DNA of 33,518 bases from Clostridia bacterium (lineage in GTDB: Bacteria; Bacillota; Clostridia; Oscillospirales; CAG-272), in the NCBI GenBank assembly GCA_017452665.1, contig JAFTLZ010000003.1, positions 1 through 33,518 on the forward strand, given 5' to 3'. Every line of letters starts with the position of its first letter. The stretch's first letter is position 1. Below, piece after piece: positions 6,871 through 15,430 of the stretch. Below the pieces are notes generated by a model. That model saw nothing but the letters and a program-made list of their open reading frames with translations, searched no databases and was not told where the DNA came from. The translations under genes and the position numbers were made by a program.

Positions 6871-8178
6871 TTATGATTCCACCACGTCAAAAATCAACGG
6901 CCGTGCCGCAGGCTGTTCTGCTGAAAAAGCCGTGGCATCCAGGAGCATCCGCTCTGCCGCATCCAGATTTTCCGGCTTGGTGTCGGTGTAAAGCGTTGCA
7001 ATCGGTTCTCCCGCGCGCACAAAATCCCCCGTCTTTGCCTGCAGCAAAATTCCGGCGCAATGGTCGATGCAATCCTCTTTGCGGTTTCTCCCCGCCCCAA
7101 GGACAAGCGCCGCCAAACCGTATTGCTCCGCATCCACGGCAGAAATATACCCCTCCTGCGGCGCAAAAACCACCTTTTGATGCTTTCCCACCGCAAACTG
7201 TTCGGGACGGTAAATATACGCCTCGTCGCCCCCCTGTGCCCGCACCATACGTGCAAAGGTATCCAACGCCGCGCCCGAAGCAATCACCTCGCGCACACGA
7301 GCCTCACAATCGGCCATATTACCCTTTCCTGCAAGGGCAAGCATATGGGTCGCCAAAGCCACGCAAAGCTCGTATAGGTCCTCCGGTCCTCTCCCACGCA
7401 GGGTTTCAATCGCCTCCACAACCTCCAAGGAATTCCCGATCGCATTTCCTAACGGACGGTCCATATCGGTCACCAGCGCGCGGATTTTCTTCCCCGCCCG
7501 TGTTCCGATTCCAACCATGACCTCTGCCAGCGCAAGGCTGTCCTCCCGCCGCTTCATAAAGGAGCCGCTTCCGGTCTTGACGTCCAAAACGATGCAATCA
7601 TCGTCCGCGGCAAGCTTTTTGCTCATGATGCTGGAGGCAATCAGCGGGATGCTATCCACCGTTGCGGTCACGTCGCGGAGCGCATACAACAGCTTGTCGG
7701 CGGGAGCCAGATCGGCACTCTGCCCCACAATGGCAATTCCCACCTCGTCAACAATGCGCATCATCTCCGCCGAGGTCATATCAGTGCAAAAGCCCGGAAT
7801 CGCCTCCAGCTTATCCACCGTTCCGCCCGTGTGCCCCAGACCGCGTCCGCTCATTTTTGCAACCTTTACGCCAAGCGTCGCCGCAATGGGTGCTACCACC
7901 AGGCTGGTTTTGTCTCCCACACCGCCGGTGGAGTGCTTATCCACACGCACCCCCTGCATATCGGGCAAGGAGAGCACCGCTCCCGAATCCCGCATTGCAA
8001 GCGTCAGCGCGGTCGTTTCGGCAACGCTCATGCCGCAAAAATAGATCGCCATGCACAAAGCCGCCGCCTGATAATCGGGGATCTCCCCCGCAGTGTATCC
8101 TTCTACAAAAAAGCGGATCTCCTCCTCGCAAAGCGCCTGCCCGTCCCGCTTTTTCTTGATGATATCATACATCCGCAT
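6871..8178 (-). CDS. pdp: Pyrimidine-nucleoside phosphorylase
   Basis: This 435-residue enzyme phosphorolyses uridine and/or (deoxy)thymidine to the base plus (deoxy)ribose-1-phosphate. The family signature KHSTGGVGDKTSL and the substrate-binding SGRGLGHTGGTVDKLEAI are both present, and the length fits the thymidine/pyrimidine phosphorylase family. The C-terminal alpha/beta domain is complete (GYISAVDAEQYG, AGRNRKEDCIDH). Clostridia usually carry the broad-specificity Pdp rather than strict DeoA; sequence alone does not settle this. The ATG at 8178 follows GCGGAGG nine bases upstream and begins one base after the cdd stop, so translational coupling is likely. It is the last gene of deoD-deoB-cdd-pdp and receives uridine or deoxyuridine made by Cdd. 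Confidence 0.94.
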   Translation of the reverse strand: MRMYDIIKKKRDGQALCEEEIRFFVEGYTAGEIPDYQAAALCMAIYFCGMSVAETTALTLAMRDSGAVLSLPDMQGVRVDKHSTGGVGDKTSLVVAPIAATLGVKVAKMSGRGLGHTGGTVDKLEAIPGFCTDMTSAEMMRIVDEVGIAIVGQSADLAPADKLLYALRDVTATVDSIPLIASSIMSKKLAADDDCIVLDVKTGSGSFMKRREDSLALAEVMVGIGTRAGKKIRALVTDMDRPLGNAIGNSLEVVEAIETLRGRGPEDLYELCVALATHMLALAGKGNMADCEARVREVIASGAALDTFARMVRAQGGDEAYIYRPEQFAVGKHQKVVFAPQEGYISAVDAEQYGLAALVLGAGRNRKEDCIDHCAGILLQAKTGDFVRAGEPIATLYTDTKPENLDAAERMLLDATAFSAEQPAARPLIFDVVES

Positions 8179-8179
8179 A

Positions 8180-8599
8180 TCAGTTTTCCTCCGCAAGCGC
8201 CAAATTTGCTTTTCCAAAAGAGGCGGGCAAAAGCGCCTCCAGGCGCATACAAGTCAAATGACCGGGAGCCCCCAGCACGACCGTAAAATCCGCTCCGCAA
8301 AACTCCGCCATCACCTGCCGACAAACACCGCACGGCGCGCAAAAGGAGGGTTTTTCGCCCATCTTTCCACCCGTCACGGCAATCGCGGCAAATTCGCGTT
8401 CTCCCTCGCTCACCGCCTTAAAAAAAGCCGTGCGCTCGGCACAGTTGGTGGGAGAGTACGCCGCGTTTTCGATATTACAGCCGGTGTAAACTCTCCCGGA
8501 AGAGGTCAGAAGCGCAGCCCCTACGCAAAAATGAGAATACGGGGCGTATGCAAGCTTGCGCGCTTCGGCAGCCAGGCACATCAATTCTTCGTTCGTCAT
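8180..8599 (-). CDS. cdd: Cytidine deaminase
   Basis: This 139-residue tetrameric zinc enzyme deaminates cytidine and deoxycytidine to the uridine forms. The zinc and catalytic motif NCAERTA (Cys53, catalytic Glu55) and the second zinc motif PCGVCRQ (Cys90, Cys93) are intact. GCNIENAAYSP is the substrate loop. The size is that of the small, homotetrameric class. The ATG at 8599 follows GGGAGG by six bases. The product feeds directly into the next gene, pdp, whose start lies one base beyond the stop. Confidence 0.95.
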   Translation of the reverse strand: MTNEELMCLAAEARKLAYAPYSHFCVGAALLTSSGRVYTGCNIENAAYSPTNCAERTAFFKAVSEGEREFAAIAVTGGKMGEKPSFCAPCGVCRQVMAEFCGADFTVVLGAPGHLTCMRLEALLPASFGKANLALAEEN

Positions 8600-8618
8600 C
8601 AAAAGCCTCCCAAGTGCT

Positions 8619-9785
8619 TCAGTTCTTCATCAGCTCGCGGTAAAACGAGCTTCCCGCAATTTCCGAAAAGTCAACTTCCAAAAAGTCTGCCACCGTCGCT
8701 CCGATATCCGCAAACGAGCTGCGCGTGCCAAGATCAACACCCGAACGGATATGCGCTCCGAACGCCAGCATCGGCGTGTATTCGCGCGAATGATCGGTGG
8801 AAGGAGTAGACGGATCACACCCGTGGTCGGCAGTGATGATGAGCAAATCCTCCTCTCGCAACAGCGGGAGAAACTCCTTCAGCCATGCGTCAAAGACGCT
8901 CATCGCCGCCGCATAGCCCTCCACGTCGTTGCGGTGCCCGTAGAGCATGTCAAAATCCACCAGATTGGTAAAGCATAAGCCTGTAAAATCACGCTTCGCA
9001 ATTTCAACGGTTTTCGCCATTCCGTCGGCATTGCTGACGGTGGGATGGCTCTCGTCAAATCCGACGCCCGCAAAAATATCGTAGATCTTCCCCACTGAAA
9101 TACTCTGCAAGCCGTTTTCCTGCAGCAAAGCGGGCAAGGTCTGTCCGGGCGGAATCAACGAGTAATCATGCCGCCGCGGCGTGCGCACAAAGGGATATTT
9201 CCCCGCAAACGGACGTGCGATCACACGCCCAACGCCGTGCTTTCCGACCAGCATTTTCCGCGCCAACGTGCAGTAGCGGTATAACTCGTCAACCGGAACC
9301 ACATCCTCATGCGCGGCGATCTGGAATACACTGTCCGCAGACGTATAAACGATCAACGCCCCCGTGCGGCAATGCTCCTCCCCAAAGTCCTTGATCACCT
9401 CGGTCCCGGAGTACGGACGGTTGCAAAGCACCGCACGCCCGGTCAGATGTTCAAATTCCGCAATCACCTCCGGTGGAAATCCGTTCGGATAGGTCGGCAG
9501 GGGTTGCTCCGAAACGATCCCCGCAATCTCCCAATGCCCGATGGTGGTGTCCTTGCCGCGCGAGGCTTCCCGCATACGCGCATAGGACGCACGAGGCACC
9601 CCCACTTCGCCGCCAACGCCTTCAATGTGAAACAGCCCCAGCTCTGCCAGCGTCGGGCAGGAAAAGCGCGGATGCCGACGGATCGCTCGCAGCGTGTTGC
9701 TGCCTGCATCGCCAAACATCGCGGCGTCCGGCATCTCACCAATCCCCATGCTGTCCAGTACAATCAAAAATACTCTTTTTGCCAT
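8619..9785 (-). CDS. deoB: Phosphopentomutase
   Basis: DeoB interconverts (deoxy)ribose-1-phosphate and (deoxy)ribose-5-phosphate, linking the two phosphorylases of the operon to central metabolism. The 388-residue protein starts MAKRVFLIVLDSMGIGEMPD, with the first metal-binding aspartate. KDTTIGHWEI contains the phosphorylated threonine region, and the C-terminal metal cluster TADHGCDPSTPSTDHSREY is complete. It belongs to the alkaline-phosphatase superfamily. The ATG at 9785 follows CGGAGGAG, ten bases after the deoD stop. Confidence 0.95.
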   Translation of the reverse strand: MAKRVFLIVLDSMGIGEMPDAAMFGDAGSNTLRAIRRHPRFSCPTLAELGLFHIEGVGGEVGVPRASYARMREASRGKDTTIGHWEIAGIVSEQPLPTYPNGFPPEVIAEFEHLTGRAVLCNRPYSGTEVIKDFGEEHCRTGALIVYTSADSVFQIAAHEDVVPVDELYRYCTLARKMLVGKHGVGRVIARPFAGKYPFVRTPRRHDYSLIPPGQTLPALLQENGLQSISVGKIYDIFAGVGFDESHPTVSNADGMAKTVEIAKRDFTGLCFTNLVDFDMLYGHRNDVEGYAAAMSVFDAWLKEFLPLLREEDLLIITADHGCDPSTPSTDHSREYTPMLAFGAHIRSGVDLGTRSSFADIGATVADFLEVDFSEIAGSSFYRELMKN

Positions 9786-9795
9786 AGCTCCTCCG

Positions 9796-10503
9796 TCAAG
9801 CAAGCGCCAAAGCGATCTCCATCATCTTCGTAAAGGAGTTCTGGCGCTCCTCAGCGGTCGTCTCCTCCTCCGGATGCGTAAAGGAATTGCTGACCGTGCA
9901 AATGCAAAGCGCGTTTTTGCCGGCTCTTGCCGCATTGCAATACAGCGCCGCCGCCTCCATTTCCACGCCAAGCACGCCCATCTTCGCCCAGGTCATGCCG
10001 GAGTTGTCATCCTCATAAAAGTGGTCGGACGAAAAGATATTTCCTACGCGATAATGAACCCCCATGCGCTCACATTCCTCAGCGGCACGGCGAACCAGCT
10101 CAAAGTCTGCCAACGGGCAAAACGTACCGGGCAAACGGTACTGCGCGGCAAAATTGCTGTCGGTGCAAGCGCCCATAGCAACGATGATATCGCGCACGTG
10201 CAGATCGGGATGGTAGGATCCGCAGGTTCCCACACGAATAATGTTCTCCACGTCGTAAAAATTGTAAAGCTCATAGGAATAGATTCCAATCGACGGCTGT
10301 CCCATTCCGGACGCCATCACCGAAACACGCTTGCCGTGATATTCCCCGGTATAGCCGTGTACCCCGCGGATGTCGTTGACCAATACCGCGTTTTCAAGAT
10401 AGGTTTTTGCGATAAATTCCGAACGCAGCGGATCCCCGGGCATCAAGACAGTTTTGGCAAAATCCCCCTTGCGCGCGGCAATATGAGCAGTAGGTGTTGA
10501 CAT
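9796..10503 (-). CDS. deoD: Purine-nucleoside phosphorylase, DeoD type
   Basis: This 235-residue hexameric-type enzyme cleaves purine nucleosides with phosphate. It shows GDPLRSEFIA (phosphate site), GTCGSY, VEMEAAALY (ribose/base site) and the C-terminal TAEERQ arginine motif of the DeoD branch. At the position where DeoD enzymes usually have the catalytic acid in TVSDH (Asp204 in E. coli), this protein reads TVSNS, an Asn. In the other PNP class an Asn at this site goes with a preference for 6-oxopurines (inosine, guanosine), so the substrate range may be altered. The ATG at 10503 follows AAGGAGTG. It is the first gene of the deoD-deoB-cdd-pdp operon. Confidence 0.93.
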   Translation of the reverse strand: MSTPTAHIAARKGDFAKTVLMPGDPLRSEFIAKTYLENAVLVNDIRGVHGYTGEYHGKRVSVMASGMGQPSIGIYSYELYNFYDVENIIRVGTCGSYHPDLHVRDIIVAMGACTDSNFAAQYRLPGTFCPLADFELVRRAAEECERMGVHYRVGNIFSSDHFYEDDNSGMTWAKMGVLGVEMEAAALYCNAARAGKNALCICTVSNSFTHPEEETTAEERQNSFTKMMEIALALA

Positions 10504-10558
10504 AAAAAGCACTCCTTTTTCGTTTGAATTTGAATCGTTTCAGTTGATTTTCAATATT

Positions 10559-10587
10559 ATTTTACCATTTTTATCCCGCAAATGCAA
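10559..10587 (-). promoter_or_regulatory. Promoter of the deoD-deoB-cdd-pdp operon
   Basis: On the minus strand, TTGCAT (plus 10582-10587), a 17-base spacer and an extended -10 TGG-TAAAAT (plus 10559-10564). The roughly 50-base leader carries repeated TTGAA/TTCAA half-sites, which could be an operator for a nucleoside-sensing repressor; none is encoded nearby. Confidence 0.72.
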
Positions 10588-10618
10588 TAGAAAAATCAGA
10601 TTTTATCCTGCAAAATCC

Positions 10619-10652
10619 AAAAAAGGAGCGACCCACATTTGTGAGTCGCTCC
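10619..10652 (-). terminator. Terminator after the 963-residue orphan gene
   Basis: On the minus strand, GGAGCGAC-t-CAC pairs with GTG-g-GTCGCTCC (plus 10625-10652) around AAAT, followed by six T. This is a strong terminator, and it separates the orphan gene from the deo operon promoter. Confidence 0.93.
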
Positions 10653-10665
10653 AAATCGGTACAGA

Positions 10666-13557
10666 TCAATCACCAAGGATCGTATCAATGTCCTGTACGC
10701 CAAGCAATTTTGCAATCAACTGCAGCGTCAACTTGGTTTCTGCATCGTGATGCTCCACATAGTAATTGTGAATTGCATCCTTCAGCTCCTGCTCTTCGTC
10801 TGCATTCTCGTCCTTCTGCATCAATTCGCTCAGCTCAAACGGGTCTTCCTCAAAAGGCGTCTCGCGCAAAGAGCTTGCCAACGCCTTGGAGGCCATCAAA
10901 GCTTCTACGGTTTCCTCCGCACTGTTCAAAATTCCGTTTTTGCCAAACAAAGTCTTGTTGTGCTCGGAGTCTCCCGCATGGTCGCGCGCCGCCATGGTAA
11001 TCGTCAAAATATTGTTGATCGCCTTGGCTTCCTTTTCGTACTGTGCATCGTCCATTTCAGCCTCTGCCATGTATCCAAACAAGTTGGAGATCAACGGTGC
11101 CGCAGTGGTCGAGTAGTTTGCGGGAACGTTATAGCTGTCGGTCAAACGGGAAGGCGTAACGTAAACCTCAATCATGCCCGCCGTTTGCGGATTGAGTCCG
11201 CGGATCATCTCTACGATATCTTCTTCCTTCAGCTCGCCGCCGTTGGCGCCCATAGAACCCATCACGGTCACCGTGTTGGCTACATTCTTAAAGGTCTCCT
11301 CGTATTTTGCATCTCCCGCCGAGCCCTTCTGCCCCATCTGGGTTGCAGTTGCCATATCCAAATCAGCCGCCTCACGTACCGTCGAGGATTGCATCACTGC
11401 CGTAAAGAGCGTTGAGGATTGCTCGGTTCCGTAGGATTCGGTTGCACTCAGGGAGTCCAGAATGACGCCCATAGAGCCTGCAACCTCGGCAAGATCCATT
11501 TCCTCGCCGTTGGTCAGCGTGGAAGAAAGAGAGCCTGCAGTAGCAAAAATATTTTCAATCGCCGCCGCTTCGTTTGCAATATTGCTATCATTGATCTTAT
11601 CAGCAGCCGCCTGCGCATCCACCAACAGCTTGTCGGTTGTAATCACGATGGTCGTTTCCTTCATCGTCTCAGCCGACTGCAAGCTTGCGGTTACGTTCAC
11701 AGAGCTTTCGGAAAGTGCCGCCGTAATGGTCACATTGGAAAGGACCTCCAACAGCTCGCCGTGTTCGTCCTCGTTCAAGATCGTGGAGAACTCCGCCATC
11801 ACGATCTCACTTGCCTGCTTTTCAATGGTGTTTTCGGGATCGGTATCGTCCGTCTTGATCAGCGTCAAGCGATAGGTGACGCGTGCCAGTACACCTGCAC
11901 CGCTGTTGCGTAGCTCCTCAGCGGTCATACCCTCAAATACCGTACCCTGCAAAAGAACCTGCAGCATCTCAAAGGACGTATCCTCGGTTCCTGCAATGGT
12001 TTGAGTCTTGTTTGCGGAATTGCCCTTCACCTGGTCGGCATACAGCTCCTGCGTGTTCCATGCGTAAACCGCAAAGAAGCCCTGTACGCTCTCAGGCGTA
12101 ATATCAGCGTCGCCGCTCGGCTCAATCACCGACTTCACGATTGCTGTAGAATAGAAGTCAATCACTTCTTTGTCAATCACCATACCCGCTTCGTTAAACG
12201 CCGTGCTCAGCGAGCTGCTGACAGCCGTAACCTGCTCGGTGGAGGTCATTCCCTTCACCGAGTTCAGGTCTGCCGCAACGGTATCCAAAAACTCGGCGTA
12301 AACCGCACCGGCATCCTCTTTGATGCCCAACGTAGTAGCAATCGCGCGCACACCGATATTGGTAACCTCAGGAATCAGCACCTTCATGGTATTGTTGTTG
12401 CCTAAGGTAGTCACCAGCGAATTGACCAACCCTTCTTGCGAGAGCTGTGCAATCAGCGCATTCTGGTCATCCAGATTGGAAAGAATATCCGAACGAATCA
12501 GCGTTGCAAGCATCTGTGCAACAGTGTCCATATCGGCACAAAGGGCATCGCTGCTTTGCGAGTCGGTGTGAAGTACCAGAATCAAACGGTTCATAAAATC
12601 GTTGAACATTCCGGTCTCTTCAAAATAAAGCGTTTCCACCGGGATTCCAATAAAGTCCTCGCCGTTCAGCCAAGCGTCGGTCGCGTTGTAAAGCAACTCG
12701 CCTGCAATCGCGGGCAGCATCTCGGAGGAATCAAAGGAATCGGCAATTTCAAGAATGATATCTGCCTCGGTCACACCGTAGGAAGTCAACTCGGTCTGTG
12801 TCAGACGGAAAACATTAAAGCCAAGATCTGCCACCGAGCTCAACTCGTTTTTCAGATGTGCGGTGTTGCCGTTGACGTCAAAGGAAGTCAGCGAATCCGA
12901 CACACCGGATACACCGACTGCACGGAACACGTTGAGCGTTACACTGTTATCCAGCGGCTTGACGTAATCCTCTACGACCATGTCTACCACTTCCTGTGTG
13001 GAGTCATCCAGAATCGCAGCTTCCTTCACCTCGTCTGCAAGGATCGGAACCACCTCCACGTATGCGGAAATCGGAACCATCCATACAAACAGCACCAGCA
13101 AAGCCTGTACCACGGTCAAAGCGATCGTGCGCGGTAGCGCATAGCGGCTTTCCGCGTCCTTTTCCTTAAGGGAAGAGTCGCAAATCAGCGTAATCAGCAG
13201 ATGTACGATCCAGGTCAAGAACATCATCAGCTGGAAGATGGCAAACATCACAATCGGCGCCGCGATTGCGGAAACGCAACCAAGTACGACGTCACACAGC
13301 GTAGGAGACTGTGCCAACAGATCTGCAAATTCCGGTGGGAGCATTGCGCCGATCCACGGAAGCACCGAATTCATAATAAAATCGTCATTCAAAATCGAGG
13401 ATTTTGCAATGAATGTCCCGATCATAGCCACGGCAAAGCTGATCAAAACACCGAAAAATCTCAATCTGGATTTTTGCAGCTTACGAATCAACAACGCCCA
13501 ACCAATGCAAATCAACAAATATGCAATGACGGCTACCGTTAAAATTGTACCACTCAT
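10666..13557 (-). CDS. Large membrane-anchored protein of unknown function (CvpA-like N-terminus)
   Basis: I do not recognise this 963-residue protein as a whole. Residues 1-175 hold the membrane part: helices at about 3-24 and 34-52, an amphipathic stretch with LPPEFADLL (73-81), a long hydrophobic region at 88-126 that may be two helices, and a last helix at about 143-172. The order and spacing resemble CvpA-type four-helix proteins; that is inference. Residues about 180-963 are hydrophilic, acidic and Ser/Thr/Ala-rich, nearly free of cysteine, and look mostly helical. There is no signal peptidase site, no recognisable enzyme motif and no sortase signal. The C-terminus is strongly acidic. 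The start at 13557 follows AAGGGGTG. It is monocistronic, with a near-consensus promoter and a strong terminator, so it is probably well expressed. Confidence 0.85.
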   Translation of the reverse strand: MSGTILTVAVIAYLLICIGWALLIRKLQKSRLRFFGVLISFAVAMIGTFIAKSSILNDDFIMNSVLPWIGAMLPPEFADLLAQSPTLCDVVLGCVSAIAAPIVMFAIFQLMMFLTWIVHLLITLICDSSLKEKDAESRYALPRTIALTVVQALLVLFVWMVPISAYVEVVPILADEVKEAAILDDSTQEVVDMVVEDYVKPLDNSVTLNVFRAVGVSGVSDSLTSFDVNGNTAHLKNELSSVADLGFNVFRLTQTELTSYGVTEADIILEIADSFDSSEMLPAIAGELLYNATDAWLNGEDFIGIPVETLYFEETGMFNDFMNRLILVLHTDSQSSDALCADMDTVAQMLATLIRSDILSNLDDQNALIAQLSQEGLVNSLVTTLGNNNTMKVLIPEVTNIGVRAIATTLGIKEDAGAVYAEFLDTVAADLNSVKGMTSTEQVTAVSSSLSTAFNEAGMVIDKEVIDFYSTAIVKSVIEPSGDADITPESVQGFFAVYAWNTQELYADQVKGNSANKTQTIAGTEDTSFEMLQVLLQGTVFEGMTAEELRNSGAGVLARVTYRLTLIKTDDTDPENTIEKQASEIVMAEFSTILNEDEHGELLEVLSNVTITAALSESSVNVTASLQSAETMKETTIVITTDKLLVDAQAAADKINDSNIANEAAAIENIFATAGSLSSTLTNGEEMDLAEVAGSMGVILDSLSATESYGTEQSSTLFTAVMQSSTVREAADLDMATATQMGQKGSAGDAKYEETFKNVANTVTVMGSMGANGGELKEEDIVEMIRGLNPQTAGMIEVYVTPSRLTDSYNVPANYSTTAAPLISNLFGYMAEAEMDDAQYEKEAKAINNILTITMAARDHAGDSEHNKTLFGKNGILNSAEETVEALMASKALASSLRETPFEEDPFELSELMQKDENADEEQELKDAIHNYYVEHHDAETKLTLQLIAKLLGVQDIDTILGD

Positions 13558-13623
13558 GATTTACACCCCTTGTTTCAGTTAGAAGTTGGAATGAGATACG
13601 GAATTTTACAATATTCCTTCTAT

Positions 13624-13652
13624 ATCATAGCACAAACTCCTCAATTTGTCAA
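13624..13652 (-). promoter_or_regulatory. Near-consensus promoter of the 963-residue orphan gene
   Basis: On the minus strand, TTGACA (plus 13647-13652), a 17-base spacer ending TGC, and TATGAT (plus 13624-13629). The expected transcription start lies about 60 bases before the start codon. Confidence 0.9.
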
Positions 13653-13701
13653 TATCAAAAACAAAATTCGGTGTTTTTACCAAGGAATCACACCGAATTT
13701 T
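13653..13701 (-). terminator. Terminator after the HAD phosphatase gene
   Basis: Plus-strand AAAATTCGGTG (13663-13673) pairs perfectly with CACCGAATTTT (13691-13701). Read toward minus, the stem is followed by GTTTTTGAT. It overlaps the upstream edge of the next gene's promoter. Confidence 0.8.
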
Positions 13702-13739
13702 ATGCTTTTTTATTACTTGACAAACGCAACCTCAACCGA

Positions 13740-14567
13740 TCAAATCAAGCCCAAATGTTCAAACGCATGATAAATACCGTTGTCATCCACATTGCGTGTC
13801 ACGTAATCTGCATTGGCTTTGATCACATCCGTCGCATTTCCCATCGCAACACCTGTATGCGCAAAACGGATCATTTCAAGATCGTTCCCGCTGTCTCCAA
13901 ACGCAATCGAATCCGAAAGCGGCGCACCGATATGCTTCATGTAAATCTCAATCGCGCTCGCCTTGTTCACGCCCGCCAAATTCATTTCCCCGTAAAAAAA
14001 GTCACTTGCGGTTTTTCCAACGCTGTAATCGGTTACATAAAATCTGCCGTCCAGATCTGCCGAGATCTCTGCGATCGTCTTTTGTGCAAAAAAGTAAGCG
14101 AGCTTGCGGATGCCCGTCTGCACTGCCAAATTCTCAACCGTCACCGCCCCGCCATACGCACCGTCAATTGCTTTTTTGGAGTACCCGGCACGCAGCATCC
14201 GCTCCACCGTTTCACTCCAAAAATTGGGAGCGGCCAGCAAATGGTCTCTGCCGTACAGCAAATAATGAATTCCCAAGCGCCGAAAATACGCACTCACAAA
14301 TTTGACGTCCTCCTCCGAGAAAATGCTCTCGTAGATCGTTTTTCCGTCGCAAAGGACGTGCGTTCCGCCGGATGCAATCACCCCGTCAAAACGAATATCC
14401 GATAAAAGCTTCGGATTGATCATATAATCCGCCCGTCCGGAGGCAATGATCAGCCGATGCCCCTTCTCCTGCGCGCGCTTCAATGCAATCAAAGTCGATT
14501 CGGGAACCGTGTCGTTATAATCCACCAGCGTACCGTCAATATCAAGAAAAATACACTTCGAATCCAT
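13740..14567 (-). CDS. Cof-type HAD-IIB family phosphatase
   Basis: This 275-residue cytosolic hydrolase is of the haloacid dehalogenase superfamily, Cof/IIB cap type. Motif I is FLDIDGTL (nucleophile Asp9, acid/base Asp11), motif II is the ASGR region, motif III includes the lysine of NKASAIEIY, and motif IV is FGDSGNDLEM. A IIB alpha/beta cap lies between residues about 85 and 190. Such enzymes remove phosphate from small sugar phosphates or flavin-type metabolites; the substrate cannot be read from the sequence. It lies 19 bases after the phosphodiesterase gene and probably shares its transcript, so a glycerol-phosphate or sugar-phosphate substrate is possible. Confidence 0.9.
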   Translation of the reverse strand: MDSKCIFLDIDGTLVDYNDTVPESTLIALKRAQEKGHRLIIASGRADYMINPKLLSDIRFDGVIASGGTHVLCDGKTIYESIFSEEDVKFVSAYFRRLGIHYLLYGRDHLLAAPNFWSETVERMLRAGYSKKAIDGAYGGAVTVENLAVQTGIRKLAYFFAQKTIAEISADLDGRFYVTDYSVGKTASDFFYGEMNLAGVNKASAIEIYMKHIGAPLSDSIAFGDSGNDLEMIRFAHTGVAMGNATDVIKANADYVTRNVDDNGIYHAFEHLGLI

Positions 14568-14586
14568 TCAAAAAACCTCTGTCCGA

Positions 14587-15312
14587 TTACTCCAGGATAT
14601 TGGAAGTAATATAATCCACTCCCCACGCGGCAAGGCGCTCCGCATCCGCAGGATCGTCCACTGTCCAGCAGTTAATCTCCATTCCCGCCCCGTGATACTT
14701 TTTCACCAGCTCCTCGGTCAGGTGAGAATGGGCAACGTCCACGTCAAAACGGTATTGCTTCAGACGCTCAAACAGCTCGTCCGAATATGCCCCAAACAAA
14801 AACTGCACTTTTTGATTCGGCAAAATCTTACGGATGTGCACCAAATCCTCGAACAGGAAGGAGATAAATACCACGTGCTCCAGATATCCTTCCGCCTCAA
14901 TGCGGGCAAGCATCTCACGGGTCTGCGCTTCGGTCATTTCGGTTTTCAGCTCCAGAACGCATTCCTTTTCGTACTTTTTGCAAACGCGAATGTACTCCTC
15001 CAGCGTAGGCAGACGCAAATAAGGATGCCCCGTACTGCCGTCGGTTTCCGCCAGCTCCAGTGCGCGCAACGTAGCAAGATCGGTCTGCTCGGGAACATAC
15101 GAATGTTGCCCGCCCGATACGCGCGCGGTGTTCTCGTCATGCAAAATGATAAAATTCCCATCCGCCGTACAGCGAACGTCGGTCTCCACGCCCCAATAAG
15201 AGCGATTTCCTGCGGCAACAAACGCAAGCTGTGTATTTTCTTTTTCCAGCTTGCTGACGCCGCGATGTGCCACTACTTTTGCATTTCCGTGTGCAAATTT
15301 GATTGTGTTCAT
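14587..15312 (-). CDS. Glycerophosphodiester phosphodiesterase
   Basis: This 241-residue TIM-barrel enzyme hydrolyses glycerophosphodiesters, or lipid/teichoic acid head groups, to glycerol-3-phosphate plus an alcohol. The catalytic set is visible: AHRG (His16, Arg17), KENT (Glu25-Thr27), VETDVRCTADG (Glu43, Asp45), His58 in LHDEN, and a late LELKTE glutamate/lysine pair. There is no signal peptide, so it is probably a cytosolic UgpQ-like type. The start at 15312 follows TGGAGG. It is the first gene of a two-gene unit with the HAD phosphatase and has an excellent promoter. Confidence 0.93.
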   Translation of the reverse strand: MNTIKFAHGNAKVVAHRGVSKLEKENTQLAFVAAGNRSYWGVETDVRCTADGNFIILHDENTARVSGGQHSYVPEQTDLATLRALELAETDGSTGHPYLRLPTLEEYIRVCKKYEKECVLELKTEMTEAQTREMLARIEAEGYLEHVVFISFLFEDLVHIRKILPNQKVQFLFGAYSDELFERLKQYRFDVDVAHSHLTEELVKKYHGAGMEINCWTVDDPADAERLAAWGVDYITSNILE

Positions 15313-15347
15313 ACAAAGCCTCCAAAAGTGATTTTCAGAACACCTTG

Positions 15348-15376
15348 ATTATAGCACGGCACATCCCAAAAGTCAA
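15348..15376 (-). promoter_or_regulatory. Promoter of the phosphodiesterase-HAD unit
   Basis: On the minus strand, TTGACT (plus 15371-15376), a 17-base spacer ending TGC, and TATAAT (plus 15348-15353). This is near-consensus with an extended -10. Confidence 0.93.
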
Positions 15377-15385
15377 CAACTATGC

Positions 15386-15406
15386 AAAAAAATGGAACTT
15401 TTCCAT
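15386..15406 (-). terminator. Short terminator after the TagO-like gene
   Basis: On the minus strand, ATGGAA-aag-TTCCAT (plus 15392-15406) is followed directly by a run of seven T. The stem is short and AT-rich, so efficiency is uncertain. Confidence 0.6.
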
Positions 15407-15430
15407 ATAAAAATCGAAAAAGATGCAAGA

